A stretch of 64,000 nt of DNA from Hyunsoonleella flava (lineage in GTDB: Bacteria > Bacteroidota > Bacteroidia > Flavobacteriales > Flavobacteriaceae), in contig NZ_SIRT01000006.1 of the NCBI RefSeq assembly GCF_004310325.1, positions 62,001-126,000 on the forward strand. The letters run 5' to 3'. Both the position numbers and the translations under genes were made by a program. The notes below the pieces were generated by a model. That model saw only the letters and a program-made list of their open reading frames with translations, made no database searches and was not told where the DNA came from. Position 1 is the first letter of the stretch; every line of letters starts with the position of its first letter. Shown here piece by piece: positions 9,384-18,249 of the stretch.

Positions 9384-11588
9384 ATGTCCATTGCAAAAGC
9401 CAATTTGCACGATGCATTAAAGAGGTATTTCGGATTCAATAAATTTAAAGGACTTCAAGAAGACGTCATAAAAAGTATTTTAGAAGGCAACCACACATTT
9501 GTAATAATGCCAACTGGAGGAGGTAAGTCGTTGTGCTACCAATTACCAGCATTAATGCAAGAAGGTACAGCCATAGTAGTTTCTCCGCTTATTGCTTTGA
9601 TGAAAAATCAAGTTGATGCTATTAGAGGTGTTTCTAATGAAGACGGAATTGCGCATGTGTTAAACTCCTCTCTCAATAAAACGGAGGTAAAGCGTGTAAA
9701 GGAAGATATTACAAATGGTGTTACGAAACTGCTTTATGTTGCACCAGAATCATTAACCAAAGAAGAAAATGTAGATTTTTTACGTTCGGTAAAAATCTCG
9801 TTTATGGCTATTGACGAAGCACACTGTATTAGTGAATGGGGTCATGATTTCAGACCCGAATATCGCAACCTTAGACATATCATTGGGAGAATTGGAGACA
9901 ATATCCCGATTATTGGTTTAACGGCTACAGCAACGCCCAAAGTGCAGGAAGATATCATTAAAAATCTTGGTATTTCTGGGGCTACAACATTTAAGGCATC
10001 TTTTAATAGACCAAATTTATTTTATGAGGTACGGCCTAAAACTAAAAATGTTGATGTAGATATTATTCGATTCATCAAACAGAATGAAGGCAAATCTGGT
10101 ATCGTGTATTGCTTAAGCAGAAAGCGTGTTGAAGAACTAGCGCAGGTATTGCAGGTAAACGGTATAAAGGCAGTGCCTTACCATGCAGGATTGGATGCTA
10201 AAACGCGTTCCAGCCATCAGGATATGTTTCTTATGGAAGATGTAGATGTAGTTGTGGCTACAATTGCCTTTGGGATGGGCATTGATAAACCCGATGTACG
10301 TTTTGTAATTCATCATGATATCCCTAAAAGTATTGAAAGTTATTACCAAGAAACTGGGCGTGCTGGTAGGGATGGAGGAGAAGGCCATTGTTTGGCCTAT
10401 TATGCTTATAAGGACATTGAAAAGTTAGAGAAATTCATGTCTGGAAAACCTGTGGCAGAACAAGAAATTGGTCATGCCCTTTTGCAAGAAGTAGTGGCTT
10501 TTGCGGAAACCTCAATTTCAAGGCGTAAATTCATTCTTCATTATTTTGGGGAAGAATTTGACAACAAAACAGGCGAAGGTGGAGATATGGATGATAACGT
10601 TCGTAATCCTAAAAAACAGACCGAAGCCAAGGACAATGCTAAAATTCTATTGGATATCGTAAGCGGTACTAATGCCAAATATAAATCCAAGGATCTTGTT
10701 AATGTTATTGTTGGTAAGGAAAATGCACTTATAAATTCCCATAAAACCAATGAACAGCCTTTTTTTGGAAATGGTAAACACGAAGATTCTAAATACTGGA
10801 TGGCTTTGTTAAGGCAATTGCTCGTTGCGGGATATTTAAAGAAGGATATTGAGAGCTACGGTGTGATAAAATTAAGTAAGGAAGGCGAAGCGTTTATCAA
10901 AAAACCAACATCTTTTATGATGACGGAAGATCATGTTTTTGATGAAAACACAGAGGATTCGAGTATCATAACAGCCGCAAAAGGCGGTGGCGGTGTTGCA
11001 GATGATAAACTCATGGGAATGTTGAAGGATTTAAGAAAAAAGAACGCCAAAAAAATGGGTGTTCCTCCCTTTGTGATTTTTCAGGATCCCTCATTGGAAG
11101 ACATGGCGTTAAAATATCCTATAAACCTTTCAGAATTGAGTAACGTTCATGGTGTGGGTGATGGTAAAGCCAAAAAATATGGAAAGGATTTTGTTGCGCT
11201 TATCGCTAATTATGTTGAAGAAAATGATATTACCAGACCAGACGATTTAGTAGTGAAATCCACTGGTAGTAATTCTGCCAACAAATTGTACATTATCCAA
11301 AATGTGGACAGAAAACTTCCTCTAGACGATATAGCCTCATCAAAAGGAATGGAAATGCCAGATTTTATTAAGGAAATGGAAGCCATTGTCTATTCTGGTA
11401 CAAAATTAAACATCAACTACTGGATTGATGAAATTCTGGATGAAGACCAGCAAGAAGAGATCCACGAGTATTTTATGGAATCTGAAACTGATAATATTGA
11501 AGACGCCATGGAAGAATTTGATGGCGATTACGACGATGAGGAATTGCGCTTATATAGAATTAAGTTTATAAGCGAGGTAGCTAATTAA
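9384..11588 (+). CDS. recQ: ATP-dependent DNA helicase RecQ
   Basis: 3'-5' superfamily 2 DNA helicase acting in recombination and replication-fork repair. The 734-residue protein has Walker A MPTGGGKSLCYQLPA (about 42), the DEAH box followed by the aromatic-rich RecQ loop ISEWGHDFRPEYR (about 142-160), motif VI QETGRAGRDG (about 316-326), a winged-helix RQC-like part and an HRDC-like domain (about 560-640). The tail (about 640-734) is acidic. The zinc-binding cysteine cluster of E. coli RecQ is not evident after residue 380. Bacteroidota RecQ proteins are often about this long. Confidence 0.95.
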   Translation: MSIAKANLHDALKRYFGFNKFKGLQEDVIKSILEGNHTFVIMPTGGGKSLCYQLPALMQEGTAIVVSPLIALMKNQVDAIRGVSNEDGIAHVLNSSLNKTEVKRVKEDITNGVTKLLYVAPESLTKEENVDFLRSVKISFMAIDEAHCISEWGHDFRPEYRNLRHIIGRIGDNIPIIGLTATATPKVQEDIIKNLGISGATTFKASFNRPNLFYEVRPKTKNVDVDIIRFIKQNEGKSGIVYCLSRKRVEELAQVLQVNGIKAVPYHAGLDAKTRSSHQDMFLMEDVDVVVATIAFGMGIDKPDVRFVIHHDIPKSIESYYQETGRAGRDGGEGHCLAYYAYKDIEKLEKFMSGKPVAEQEIGHALLQEVVAFAETSISRRKFILHYFGEEFDNKTGEGGDMDDNVRNPKKQTEAKDNAKILLDIVSGTNAKYKSKDLVNVIVGKENALINSHKTNEQPFFGNGKHEDSKYWMALLRQLLVAGYLKKDIESYGVIKLSKEGEAFIKKPTSFMMTEDHVFDENTEDSSIITAAKGGGGVADDKLMGMLKDLRKKNAKKMGVPPFVIFQDPSLEDMALKYPINLSELSNVHGVGDGKAKKYGKDFVALIANYVEENDITRPDDLVVKSTGSNSANKLYIIQNVDRKLPLDDIASSKGMEMPDFIKEMEAIVYSGTKLNINYWIDEILDEDQQEEIHEYFMESETDNIEDAMEEFDGDYDDEELRLYRIKFISEVAN

Positions 11589-11604
11589 TTAGGTTATGCT
11601 ATTT

Positions 11605-11712
11605 GGACGTTCCCCTGTAGTATTGGGCTTTTACTAATCAATCCCTACAATTTCGGGGTTTCAAACATACAGCCTTTGATGAGTAGAGTTGAAGTATTCA
11701 ATCCCTAACGCA
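11605..11712 (+). repeat. Dispersed flavobacterial 3'-end repeat, copy 2 (degenerate)
   Basis: Begins GGACGTTCCCCTGTAG and ends TTCAATCCCTAACGC, the same outer segments as the copies at 20421 and 25673, but the centre has diverged. It starts 17 nt after the recQ stop in recQ's direction. No coding potential was seen in it. Confidence 0.6.
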
Positions 11713-11770
11713 AGTATGTTTTTTGGTATAGTTTTTTCCTTATTTTTATTAGATATTCCAAACTACTATC

Positions 11771-13471
11771 ATGAAGAAATTTTTATTCAATCTTTTGTGC
11801 TTTCTTTTCTGTACATATTCTTATTCACAAGTGATAAATTTTCCTGATGCTAATTTAAAATCTAAATTACTAGAACAAAATTTTGGTGGATTCGCTTTTC
11901 TTGATGCAAACAATAATAATGAAATTGAAGTTTCTGAAGCATTGAATTGGACTTACTCTTTACAGTTGGGTTATGCTAGTATTTCTGACTTAACAGGAAT
12001 TGAGTATTTTACCAATGTAGATTACTTATATGTTCATAATAATAGTTTAGTAGAAGTGGATTTGTCATCTTTGGTTAATTTGAAATTTTTAAAAATTAAT
12101 GACAATTCTTTGATTAGCCTTAATGTTTCTGATTTAGTAAACCTAGAATCAATACAGTGTTACAACAATCAATTGGGTTCACTAGACTTTTCTGGATTGA
12201 CAAATATTACGATTATTAATTGTGATAATAATCAATTATCTTCATTAATACTAAGTGATAACTTTGAACTTGTACACCTTTATTGTGAAAATAATTTATT
12301 AACTAGTTTAGATGCTAATGATTTACCAAATTTATTACAAATCCAATGTTCATCTAATAATCTAACAACATTGAATATTAAAAATGATTCTGTTGAATTC
12401 ATTGATTTTTCTAACAATAGTAATTTGGAATATGTATGTGTTGATGGAGCTCAACTTATTGAGGTTGAAGATCAAATTGCACAATATGGCTATACTAACT
12501 GCTTTGCTAACTCATTGTGTTCATTTAATCAAGGTGAAACTGTTTATACTTTATCTGGAAATGTGAAATATGATGAAAATAATGATGGTTGCTCTTCAAT
12601 TGACATAGATTATAAGGATTTGATTTTGACAGTTTTTGATGGCACTAATTCAGGAGATTTGTATTCAAATTCCAATGGAGATTATCATTTCAATGTCCAG
12701 GCTGGAAATTATTCCATAACTCCAATAGTACCAAATACGACTTATTTTAATATTTTCCCAACAACTACTTCGGTTTCATTTCCAGATATAAGTAGTCCTT
12801 ATGTTCAAGATTTTTGTATTACTCCGACTGGTTCATATCCTGATTTAAAAATTTCTATTGAAACGATTGATTCTGATTTTGACTATACAGCTACTTATAG
12901 GATTAATTATAGTAACCAAGGGACTATGACACAGTCTGGACTGGTAAGTTTTAGTTTTGATGACAGTGTAATCGATTTTATTTCAGCTAATCCAATGATA
13001 TCAGAACAAAATACTAATGAGTTAATTTGGCAATTCACAGATCTTAAGCCTATTGAAACAAGATCAATTGATGTTATAGTAGATTTTAATGTTCCACCAA
13101 TTGATAATGGAGATGTTTTAAATTTTACTGGAACTATAAGTTCTAATTTGACTGATATAACACTTAATGATAATATTTTTAATTTAGATCACACATTCCA
13201 ATGTTGTTTATTAGATATTCCTAGTTTTGAATTTTCTGATTATTTTAATCAATACCCTAACCCAACTAATGATTATTTAAATCTGAAGATTAAAAAACAA
13301 ATTGATGTTGAATCGATTATTATATTTAATCTTTTGGGACAGGAAGTGAAAAAAGTAACAACAAAGAACGAGCATATTAAAATTGATGTCTCAAATTTGA
13401 AATCTGGTCAATATTTCATTAAAATATTAGCTTCTCAAAAAGAGTTTTTCACGAGGTTTATTAGAAAGTAA
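11771..13471 (+). CDS. Secreted leucine-rich-repeat protein with type IX sorting domain
   Basis: Predicted surface or secreted protein of 566 residues. It has a signal peptide (MKKFLFNLLCFLFCTYSYSQ), about eight short leucine-rich repeats of roughly 21 residues (about 50-225; pattern NNQLSSLILSDN), a prealbumin-like or DUF11-like beta region (about 250-470) and a C-terminal type IX secretion sorting domain (about 490-566; YPNPTNDYLNLK and GQYFIKILASQKEFFTRFI). Its base composition is more AT-rich than recQ and topB around it, which fits an accessory gene. A role in adhesion or binding is inferred from architecture only. Confidence 0.88.
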   Translation: MKKFLFNLLCFLFCTYSYSQVINFPDANLKSKLLEQNFGGFAFLDANNNNEIEVSEALNWTYSLQLGYASISDLTGIEYFTNVDYLYVHNNSLVEVDLSSLVNLKFLKINDNSLISLNVSDLVNLESIQCYNNQLGSLDFSGLTNITIINCDNNQLSSLILSDNFELVHLYCENNLLTSLDANDLPNLLQIQCSSNNLTTLNIKNDSVEFIDFSNNSNLEYVCVDGAQLIEVEDQIAQYGYTNCFANSLCSFNQGETVYTLSGNVKYDENNDGCSSIDIDYKDLILTVFDGTNSGDLYSNSNGDYHFNVQAGNYSITPIVPNTTYFNIFPTTTSVSFPDISSPYVQDFCITPTGSYPDLKISIETIDSDFDYTATYRINYSNQGTMTQSGLVSFSFDDSVIDFISANPMISEQNTNELIWQFTDLKPIETRSIDVIVDFNVPPIDNGDVLNFTGTISSNLTDITLNDNIFNLDHTFQCCLLDIPSFEFSDYFNQYPNPTNDYLNLKIKKQIDVESIIIFNLLGQEVKKVTTKNEHIKIDVSNLKSGQYFIKILASQKEFFTRFIRK

Positions 13472-13684
13472 TCAAGTTTTGCGCAAATTACATCTAATAA
13501 CTAGATACGGTCACGTTTTAATAAACTACAGCGTTCGATAAACGAATTTATCTTTTTTTCTGACAAAATCAAGAATCTGAAGCGAACTAAAAACTCGTTG
13601 ATAACTCCTAATAACTCCCTTTTTAAAAACATAGGTAAATGGTTATTTTGCGATGCCAAATTTTGTAATACATAGAAATCTATC

Positions 13685-15988
13685 TTGAAAGTCTGTATCG
13701 CCGAAAAACCAAGTGTTGCTAGGGAAATTGCTGCCGTATTGGGCGCAAATAGCAAGCGTGATGGCTATTTTGAAGGCAATGGCTATGTGGTTACTTACAC
13801 CTTTGGACATTTATGCACGCTTAAAGAGCCTGTGGACTATAAATCCTATTGGAAAAGCTGGGATTTAAACAATTTGCCCATGCTACCTGAAAAGTTTGAG
13901 GTAAAAGTGTCTTCAAATTCAGGGATTCAAAAACAATTCAACATTATAAAAGGGCTATTTGAAAAAGCTGAAGTCATTATAAACTGCGGTGATGCAGGGC
14001 AGGAGGGAGAACTCATTCAACGTTGGGTGATGAACGAAGCCCATTACAAAGGTGAAGTGAAACGTTTATGGATATCTTCCTTAACTTCAGAGGCCATTAA
14101 AGAGGGTTTTGAAAACCTTAAACCAGCTTCAGATTATGATAATTTGTATTACGCTGGTTTTTCTAGGGCAATTGGCGACTGGTTGCTTGGGATAAATGCT
14201 ACCAGATTATTTACCGTTAAGCACGGTGGTTACAAACAGGTACTTTCTGTTGGGCGTGTGCAAACCCCAACTTTGGCAATGGTAGTCAACCGATTTAAGG
14301 AGATTGAAAACTTTAAACCACAACCCTATTGGGAATTGCAAACACTTTACAGGGACACGCTGTTTAGCTATGAAGAAGGACGTTTCTTTAAAAAAGAAGA
14401 AGGTGAACCCTTAGCTAATAAAGTAAAAGAAAGTGAGTTTGAAATTACCTCAGTAACTAAAAAGAAAGGGAAGGAATATGCACCAAAACTGTTTGATTTA
14501 ACAGGATTGCAGGTGTATTGCAATACAAAATTTGGGTTTTCGGCAGATGATACGCTTAAAATTGTGCAAGGGCTTTACGAAAGAAAAGTGGTAACCTATC
14601 CGAGAGTAGATACCACATTTCTACCCAGTGATATTTACCCTAAAGTGCCAACCATACTAAAGAAGCTAACAGACTTTTCACGGTTGACACAACCGATTCT
14701 TGGAAAAAAAATCAAGAAATCCTCTCGGGTTTTTAACGATAAAAAGGTTACTGACCATCACGCCATCATACCTACGGGCATGCAAACCACGTTGCAATAC
14801 AACCAGCAACAGGTGTATGATATTATTGTAAAACGATTTATTGCAGTGTTTTATGATGATTGTAGTGTGGCAAATACCACTGTAATTGGAACAGCTGCTG
14901 ATGTGTCCTTTAAAACTACTGGAAAGGAAATTTTGGATAAGGGTTGGCGCGTAGTTTTTGAAAGTCCTGATAAGAAAGTAAAAGAACCAGGTGTTTTGCC
15001 AACGTTTGTTAAAGGTGAAAAAGGGCCTCACGAACCCTCTTTCTTAGAAAAAGAAACCAAGCCGCCAAATCAATTTACAGAGGCCTCATTGTTAAGGGCA
15101 ATGGAAACCGCTGGAAAACAGGTGGATGATGATGAGTTACGGGATTTAATGAAGGAAAACGGTATTGGAAGACCATCAACACGCGCCAATATTATTGAAA
15201 CCTTATTTAAGCGCAAATACATAAAGCGTAATAAAAAGCAGGTGCTGCCAACAGAAACGGGAATACAGCTTATTGAAACGATTCAAAACGACTTATTAAA
15301 ATCTGCTGAGCTTACTGGGAAGTGGGAAAAGCAGTTAAAAGATATTGAAAGAGGGAAGTATAGTGCTGGTGCATTTATAAAGAACATGAAACGTATGGTA
15401 GATGCCCTAGTTTATGAAGTTAGGAGCGAAACAAAACGCGCCAACATTTCTTATGAGGCGAACCAAAAGAAAAGGGTTGCCAAGGCTAGGGCTAAGGTGC
15501 AAGCAGGAATTACTATAGAGCAATGTCCAAAGTGTAAAAAAGGAAACATTGTAAAAGGTAATTCGGCTTATGGGTGTAGTGCCTATAAAGCAGGATGCAA
15601 TTTTGTAATGCCTTTTAAGTTTGAAGGAAAGAAAATTTCAGAAAAACAGTTTGTTAGGTTGCTTCAAAAAGGGTCTACAGTCAATTTGAAAGGGTTTAAG
15701 ACAAATTCTGGAACTGCTGAAGGGTTAGTGCGTTTTGATGATAATTTCAAGCTTAAATTAGAGCCTAAGCAAAATGGTGAAACACCAAAACAAGACACCT
15801 TGTTATGTCCCAAATGCCAAAAAGGAACGGTGCTAAAAGGTAAAACAGCTTATGGATGCAGTGACTACAAAGAGGGTTGTGATTTTAAAGTGTCTTTTGA
15901 TGTTGTTAGGCAAAAAATAAATGGACAAAAGCCGACAAGAGCGTTAATTGCCGAAATATTGAATTCTTCTGTTTTAAGTGAAACATAA
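13685..15988 (+). CDS. topB: DNA topoisomerase III
   Basis: Type IA topoisomerase that relaxes negative supercoils and decatenates single-stranded links, usually working with RecQ. The 767-residue protein starts at TTG 13685: an in-frame TAG lies 12 nt upstream, and the Toprim domain begins at once (KVCIAEKPSVA), so no other start is possible. Visible are the Toprim acidic motif GDAGQEGELI (about 104), the active-site tyrosine Y305 in TYPRVDTTF, and SVGRVQTPTLAM. The C-terminus carries two repeats of a zinc-ribbon-like unit (CPKCKKGNIVKG...YGCSAY..GC at about 617, and CPKCQKGTVLKG...YGCSDY..GC at about 708). It overlaps the next gene by 11 nt. Confidence 0.95.
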   Translation: MKVCIAEKPSVAREIAAVLGANSKRDGYFEGNGYVVTYTFGHLCTLKEPVDYKSYWKSWDLNNLPMLPEKFEVKVSSNSGIQKQFNIIKGLFEKAEVIINCGDAGQEGELIQRWVMNEAHYKGEVKRLWISSLTSEAIKEGFENLKPASDYDNLYYAGFSRAIGDWLLGINATRLFTVKHGGYKQVLSVGRVQTPTLAMVVNRFKEIENFKPQPYWELQTLYRDTLFSYEEGRFFKKEEGEPLANKVKESEFEITSVTKKKGKEYAPKLFDLTGLQVYCNTKFGFSADDTLKIVQGLYERKVVTYPRVDTTFLPSDIYPKVPTILKKLTDFSRLTQPILGKKIKKSSRVFNDKKVTDHHAIIPTGMQTTLQYNQQQVYDIIVKRFIAVFYDDCSVANTTVIGTAADVSFKTTGKEILDKGWRVVFESPDKKVKEPGVLPTFVKGEKGPHEPSFLEKETKPPNQFTEASLLRAMETAGKQVDDDELRDLMKENGIGRPSTRANIIETLFKRKYIKRNKKQVLPTETGIQLIETIQNDLLKSAELTGKWEKQLKDIERGKYSAGAFIKNMKRMVDALVYEVRSETKRANISYEANQKKRVAKARAKVQAGITIEQCPKCKKGNIVKGNSAYGCSAYKAGCNFVMPFKFEGKKISEKQFVRLLQKGSTVNLKGFKTNSGTAEGLVRFDDNFKLKLEPKQNGETPKQDTLLCPKCQKGTVLKGKTAYGCSDYKEGCDFKVSFDVVRQKINGQKPTRALIAEILNSSVLSET

Positions 15989-16553
15989 ACACTTTATAAT
16001 CTATAAACCATACGGATATTTGAGTCAGTTTACGAGCAACGATTCAAAGCAACAATCCAAACGATTTTTAGGAGAATTATATGATTTTCCAGAAGGTATA
16101 ATGCCTATCGGGAGGCTTGATGAAAAGTCCGAAGGCTTATTATTGCTCACTACAGATGGTAAAATGAGCGATTTTATTAACAGCCAAAAAGTGGATAAAG
16201 AATATTGTGCTCTTGTGGATGGTGATATTTCAGAAGAAGCTATTGTGGGGTTAAAAAATGGGGTGGAAATAGGTTTTGATGGAAAGAAATATAAAACAAG
16301 ACCTTGTAGAGCGTTTAGGCTTGAAAGCAACCCCAATTTGCCTGAGCGTTCTAAAAAGATAAGAGATGCCCGCCATGGACCAACCTCGTGGATATCCATA
16401 ACCTTAAATGAAGGTAAGTTTAGGCAAGTGCGAAAAATGACTTCTGCTGTTGGGTTTCCAACGCTAAGATTGGTTCGGGTTAGGGTAGGATCAATTCATT
16501 TAAACACCATGAAGGTTGGTGATGTTATTGAGGTTGGAAATTTTACTGTTTAA
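15978..16553 (+). CDS. rluE: rRNA pseudouridine synthase, RluE/RsuA family
   Basis: Predicted to convert a uridine in 23S rRNA to pseudouridine. The 191-residue protein lacks an S4 domain and begins directly with the catalytic fold (YKPYGYLSQF). The catalytic aspartate sits in PIGRLDEKSEGLLLLTTDG (about residue 46). The C-terminal EGKFRQVRKMTSAVGFPTLRLVRVRVG motif is that of the RsuA/RluB/RluE group, and the lack of S4 and short length favour RluE. The start overlaps the end of topB by 11 nt. The exact target base cannot be read from sequence. Confidence 0.9.
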   Translation: MKHKHFIIYKPYGYLSQFTSNDSKQQSKRFLGELYDFPEGIMPIGRLDEKSEGLLLLTTDGKMSDFINSQKVDKEYCALVDGDISEEAIVGLKNGVEIGFDGKKYKTRPCRAFRLESNPNLPERSKKIRDARHGPTSWISITLNEGKFRQVRKMTSAVGFPTLRLVRVRVGSIHLNTMKVGDVIEVGNFTV

Positions 16554-16590
16554 GTTCCGTTTTTCTTATAACAGGCAAGCGTCCAAAAAG

Positions 16591-17205
16591 TTAGTCTTCT
16601 AGTTTTTTCAGTTCAGCGTAGTTTCGTTTTAAGCGTTTAAGGAGAATACCATAGAGCAAATAGTATATACCATAAATGATACCCAAAAATAATATGGTAA
16701 CAAATAGAATTACAATAATAACTACAACGTACTTGGTTGTGCTTGTTGCTTCATTAAATGCAGCAATTCCACCTTCTAGTTGAGTGTAAGCAATAAAACT
16801 GGCTACAGCGAAGAAAATGCCACCAAATATGAGATTAAATAAAATGTAATAGCGTACTGTTTTTCTTGTTCTTAAGATGTTTTGCATTAATACTTTTGCA
16901 TTATCGGTAGCGCTAATTTTCTTGTAATTCTTATGGAAAAGGTAAATAAAATAGAAAATGACGGGAAACATAAGGTATGAAAATGTGTCTAGCCATTTTG
17001 GATATTCGATTTTGTGCTCAAAGGATGGATTTAAAATTGCCAAGATTAGTCCAAGGCTTAATTCAATAAGGCTTATAATAAATATCCATTTCACAATAGA
17101 AGATGACTTTTTGAGTATCATCTTATAAATCTCGTCGTATGAAAGTTTTGGGTATTTGCTGTCGCTATTGTCCCAGTCTTTCTTTAGTAAATCTAGTCTA
17201 TCCAT
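16591..17205 (-). CDS. Membrane protein, probable partner of the adjacent ECF sigma factor
   Basis: Protein of 204 residues with an N-terminal cytoplasmic segment (about 1-35; MDRLDLLKKDWDNSDSKYPKLS) and four membrane helices (about 38-58, 70-90, 115-137, 150-180). It starts 4 nt after the ECF sigma gene stop. Position and topology suggest an anti-sigma factor or sensor, but there is no ZAS zinc motif (HxxxCxxC), so this is inference from context. The family is not one I can name. Confidence 0.7.
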   Translation of the reverse strand: MDRLDLLKKDWDNSDSKYPKLSYDEIYKMILKKSSSIVKWIFIISLIELSLGLILAILNPSFEHKIEYPKWLDTFSYLMFPVIFYFIYLFHKNYKKISATDNAKVLMQNILRTRKTVRYYILFNLIFGGIFFAVASFIAYTQLEGGIAAFNEATSTTKYVVVIIVILFVTILFLGIIYGIYYLLYGILLKRLKRNYAELKKLED

Positions 17206-17209
17206 AGGT

Positions 17210-17704
17210 TTACTGATTTAGTATGTTTCTTAGTTTAGTTTTAGTTCTATTCATTTTCACTCGCGCATTTACTTCGCTAATACCAAGTGTTTCACTTATT
17301 TCTCTATAATCTTTGTCCTCCAAATAGAGAAAAACAAGTGCTTTTTCAATATCATTAAGTTGATGTATAGCCTTATACATTAACTTTAATTGTTCTTCTT
17401 CTGTGTCATCATATTCGTCCGCCTTCATCTTAAAAGCTACACCTTCAAAATCTTGGGTATTAACGCGACGTTTAGATTTTCGGTAAAGGGTAATTGCGGT
17501 ATTTAATCCTACCCTGTACATCCAAGTGCTAAACTTTGCATCTCCGCGAAACTTCGGATAAGCCTTCCAGAGTTGTATGGTTATTTCCTGAAATAAATCA
17601 TTATGCGCATCGTAATTATTAGTGTACAACCTGCATACTTTATGTATGATGTTTTGGTGTTTTTCTAACAATTCAACAAAGCTATGTTCCAGTTCTGTAT
17701 TCAA
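17210..17704 (-). CDS. ECF RNA polymerase sigma factor (sigma-70 family)
   Basis: Extracytoplasmic-function sigma factor of 164 residues. Region 2 is seen at about 20-85 (DLFQEITIQLWKAYPKFRG, FSTWMYRVGLNTAITLYRK) and region 4 at about 110-160 (LVFLYLEDKDYREISETLG, helix-turn-helix ISEVNARVKMNRTKTKL). The next gene, 4 nt away, encodes a membrane protein likely to control it. The gap of more than 500 nt upstream separates it from a divergent TonB-dependent receptor gene. Confidence 0.93.
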   Translation of the reverse strand: MNTELEHSFVELLEKHQNIIHKVCRLYTNNYDAHNDLFQEITIQLWKAYPKFRGDAKFSTWMYRVGLNTAITLYRKSKRRVNTQDFEGVAFKMKADEYDDTEEEQLKLMYKAIHQLNDIEKALVFLYLEDKDYREISETLGISEVNARVKMNRTKTKLRNILNQ

Positions 17705-18249
17705 ATATTTTGATGGTTTAGTTATAGTATAAGTAGCTTTTAATTTTGATTCGTTACACTATTTTTTAAATTTATTTTGAATTTCATTTGATATAAAATA
17801 GGCGTTTTTACAGGAATTAATACAATTGTAATGATAAAAATTTTGAAGTAAATTAAAAGTTTATATAAGTATGTGTAATAATTTGGTTATTAATTAAATA
17901 AAGTATTAGTATAGATAAAATCTATGAGTAACATTTTAATGTTTTTAGTGATTTTTTTAGGAAGGACTTATGCTAATATAGGAAAAAAATAATTGTTAAG
18001 ATTTTAGAATACGTTTGGTTTGATTGCCAATAATTTTCTTCGGTTTTTAATTGAAAAAAATTGACTCTACTCTTTCCCTATTTGGAGTTTTTAAATTTAA
18101 AAAATGAATGTATTTCTGTCATACTTTTTAAAGTCACTATTTTGAAAATACAGTTCATCTTGAAAAAATTACAGTTCGGTAATTGTGAATTTTTTTTGCT
18201 GTAGTTCTGTTGCAATTTTGTGTCATCAAAAAACGAATAGATGACTATC
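17705..18249. other. Intergenic region between ECF sigma gene and TonB receptor gene
   Basis: About 545 nt, very AT-rich, holding the divergent control regions of the sigma factor gene and the receptor gene. No credible ORF or RNA gene was seen. A pair of LytTR-type direct repeats lies at 18150-18179 (listed separately). Confidence 0.6.
18150..18179 (+). promoter_or_regulatory. Candidate LytTR-type regulator binding site (two direct repeats)
   Basis: ACAGTTCAT at 18150-18158 and ACAGTTCGG at 18171-18179. Both fit the LytTR consensus [TA][AC][CA]GTTN[AG][TG], and the 12-bp gap is the published spacing for that family. The site lies 71-100 nt upstream of the TonB receptor ATG. Related repeats with the same 21-bp period precede the LytS/LytTR operon at 22478. 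Confidence 0.55.

Noticed and set aside
13501-13755. Minus-strand 84-codon frame over the start of topB
   Set aside because: It overlaps the Toprim-coding start of topB, has no family signature, and its composition is explained by topB codon use on the other strand.
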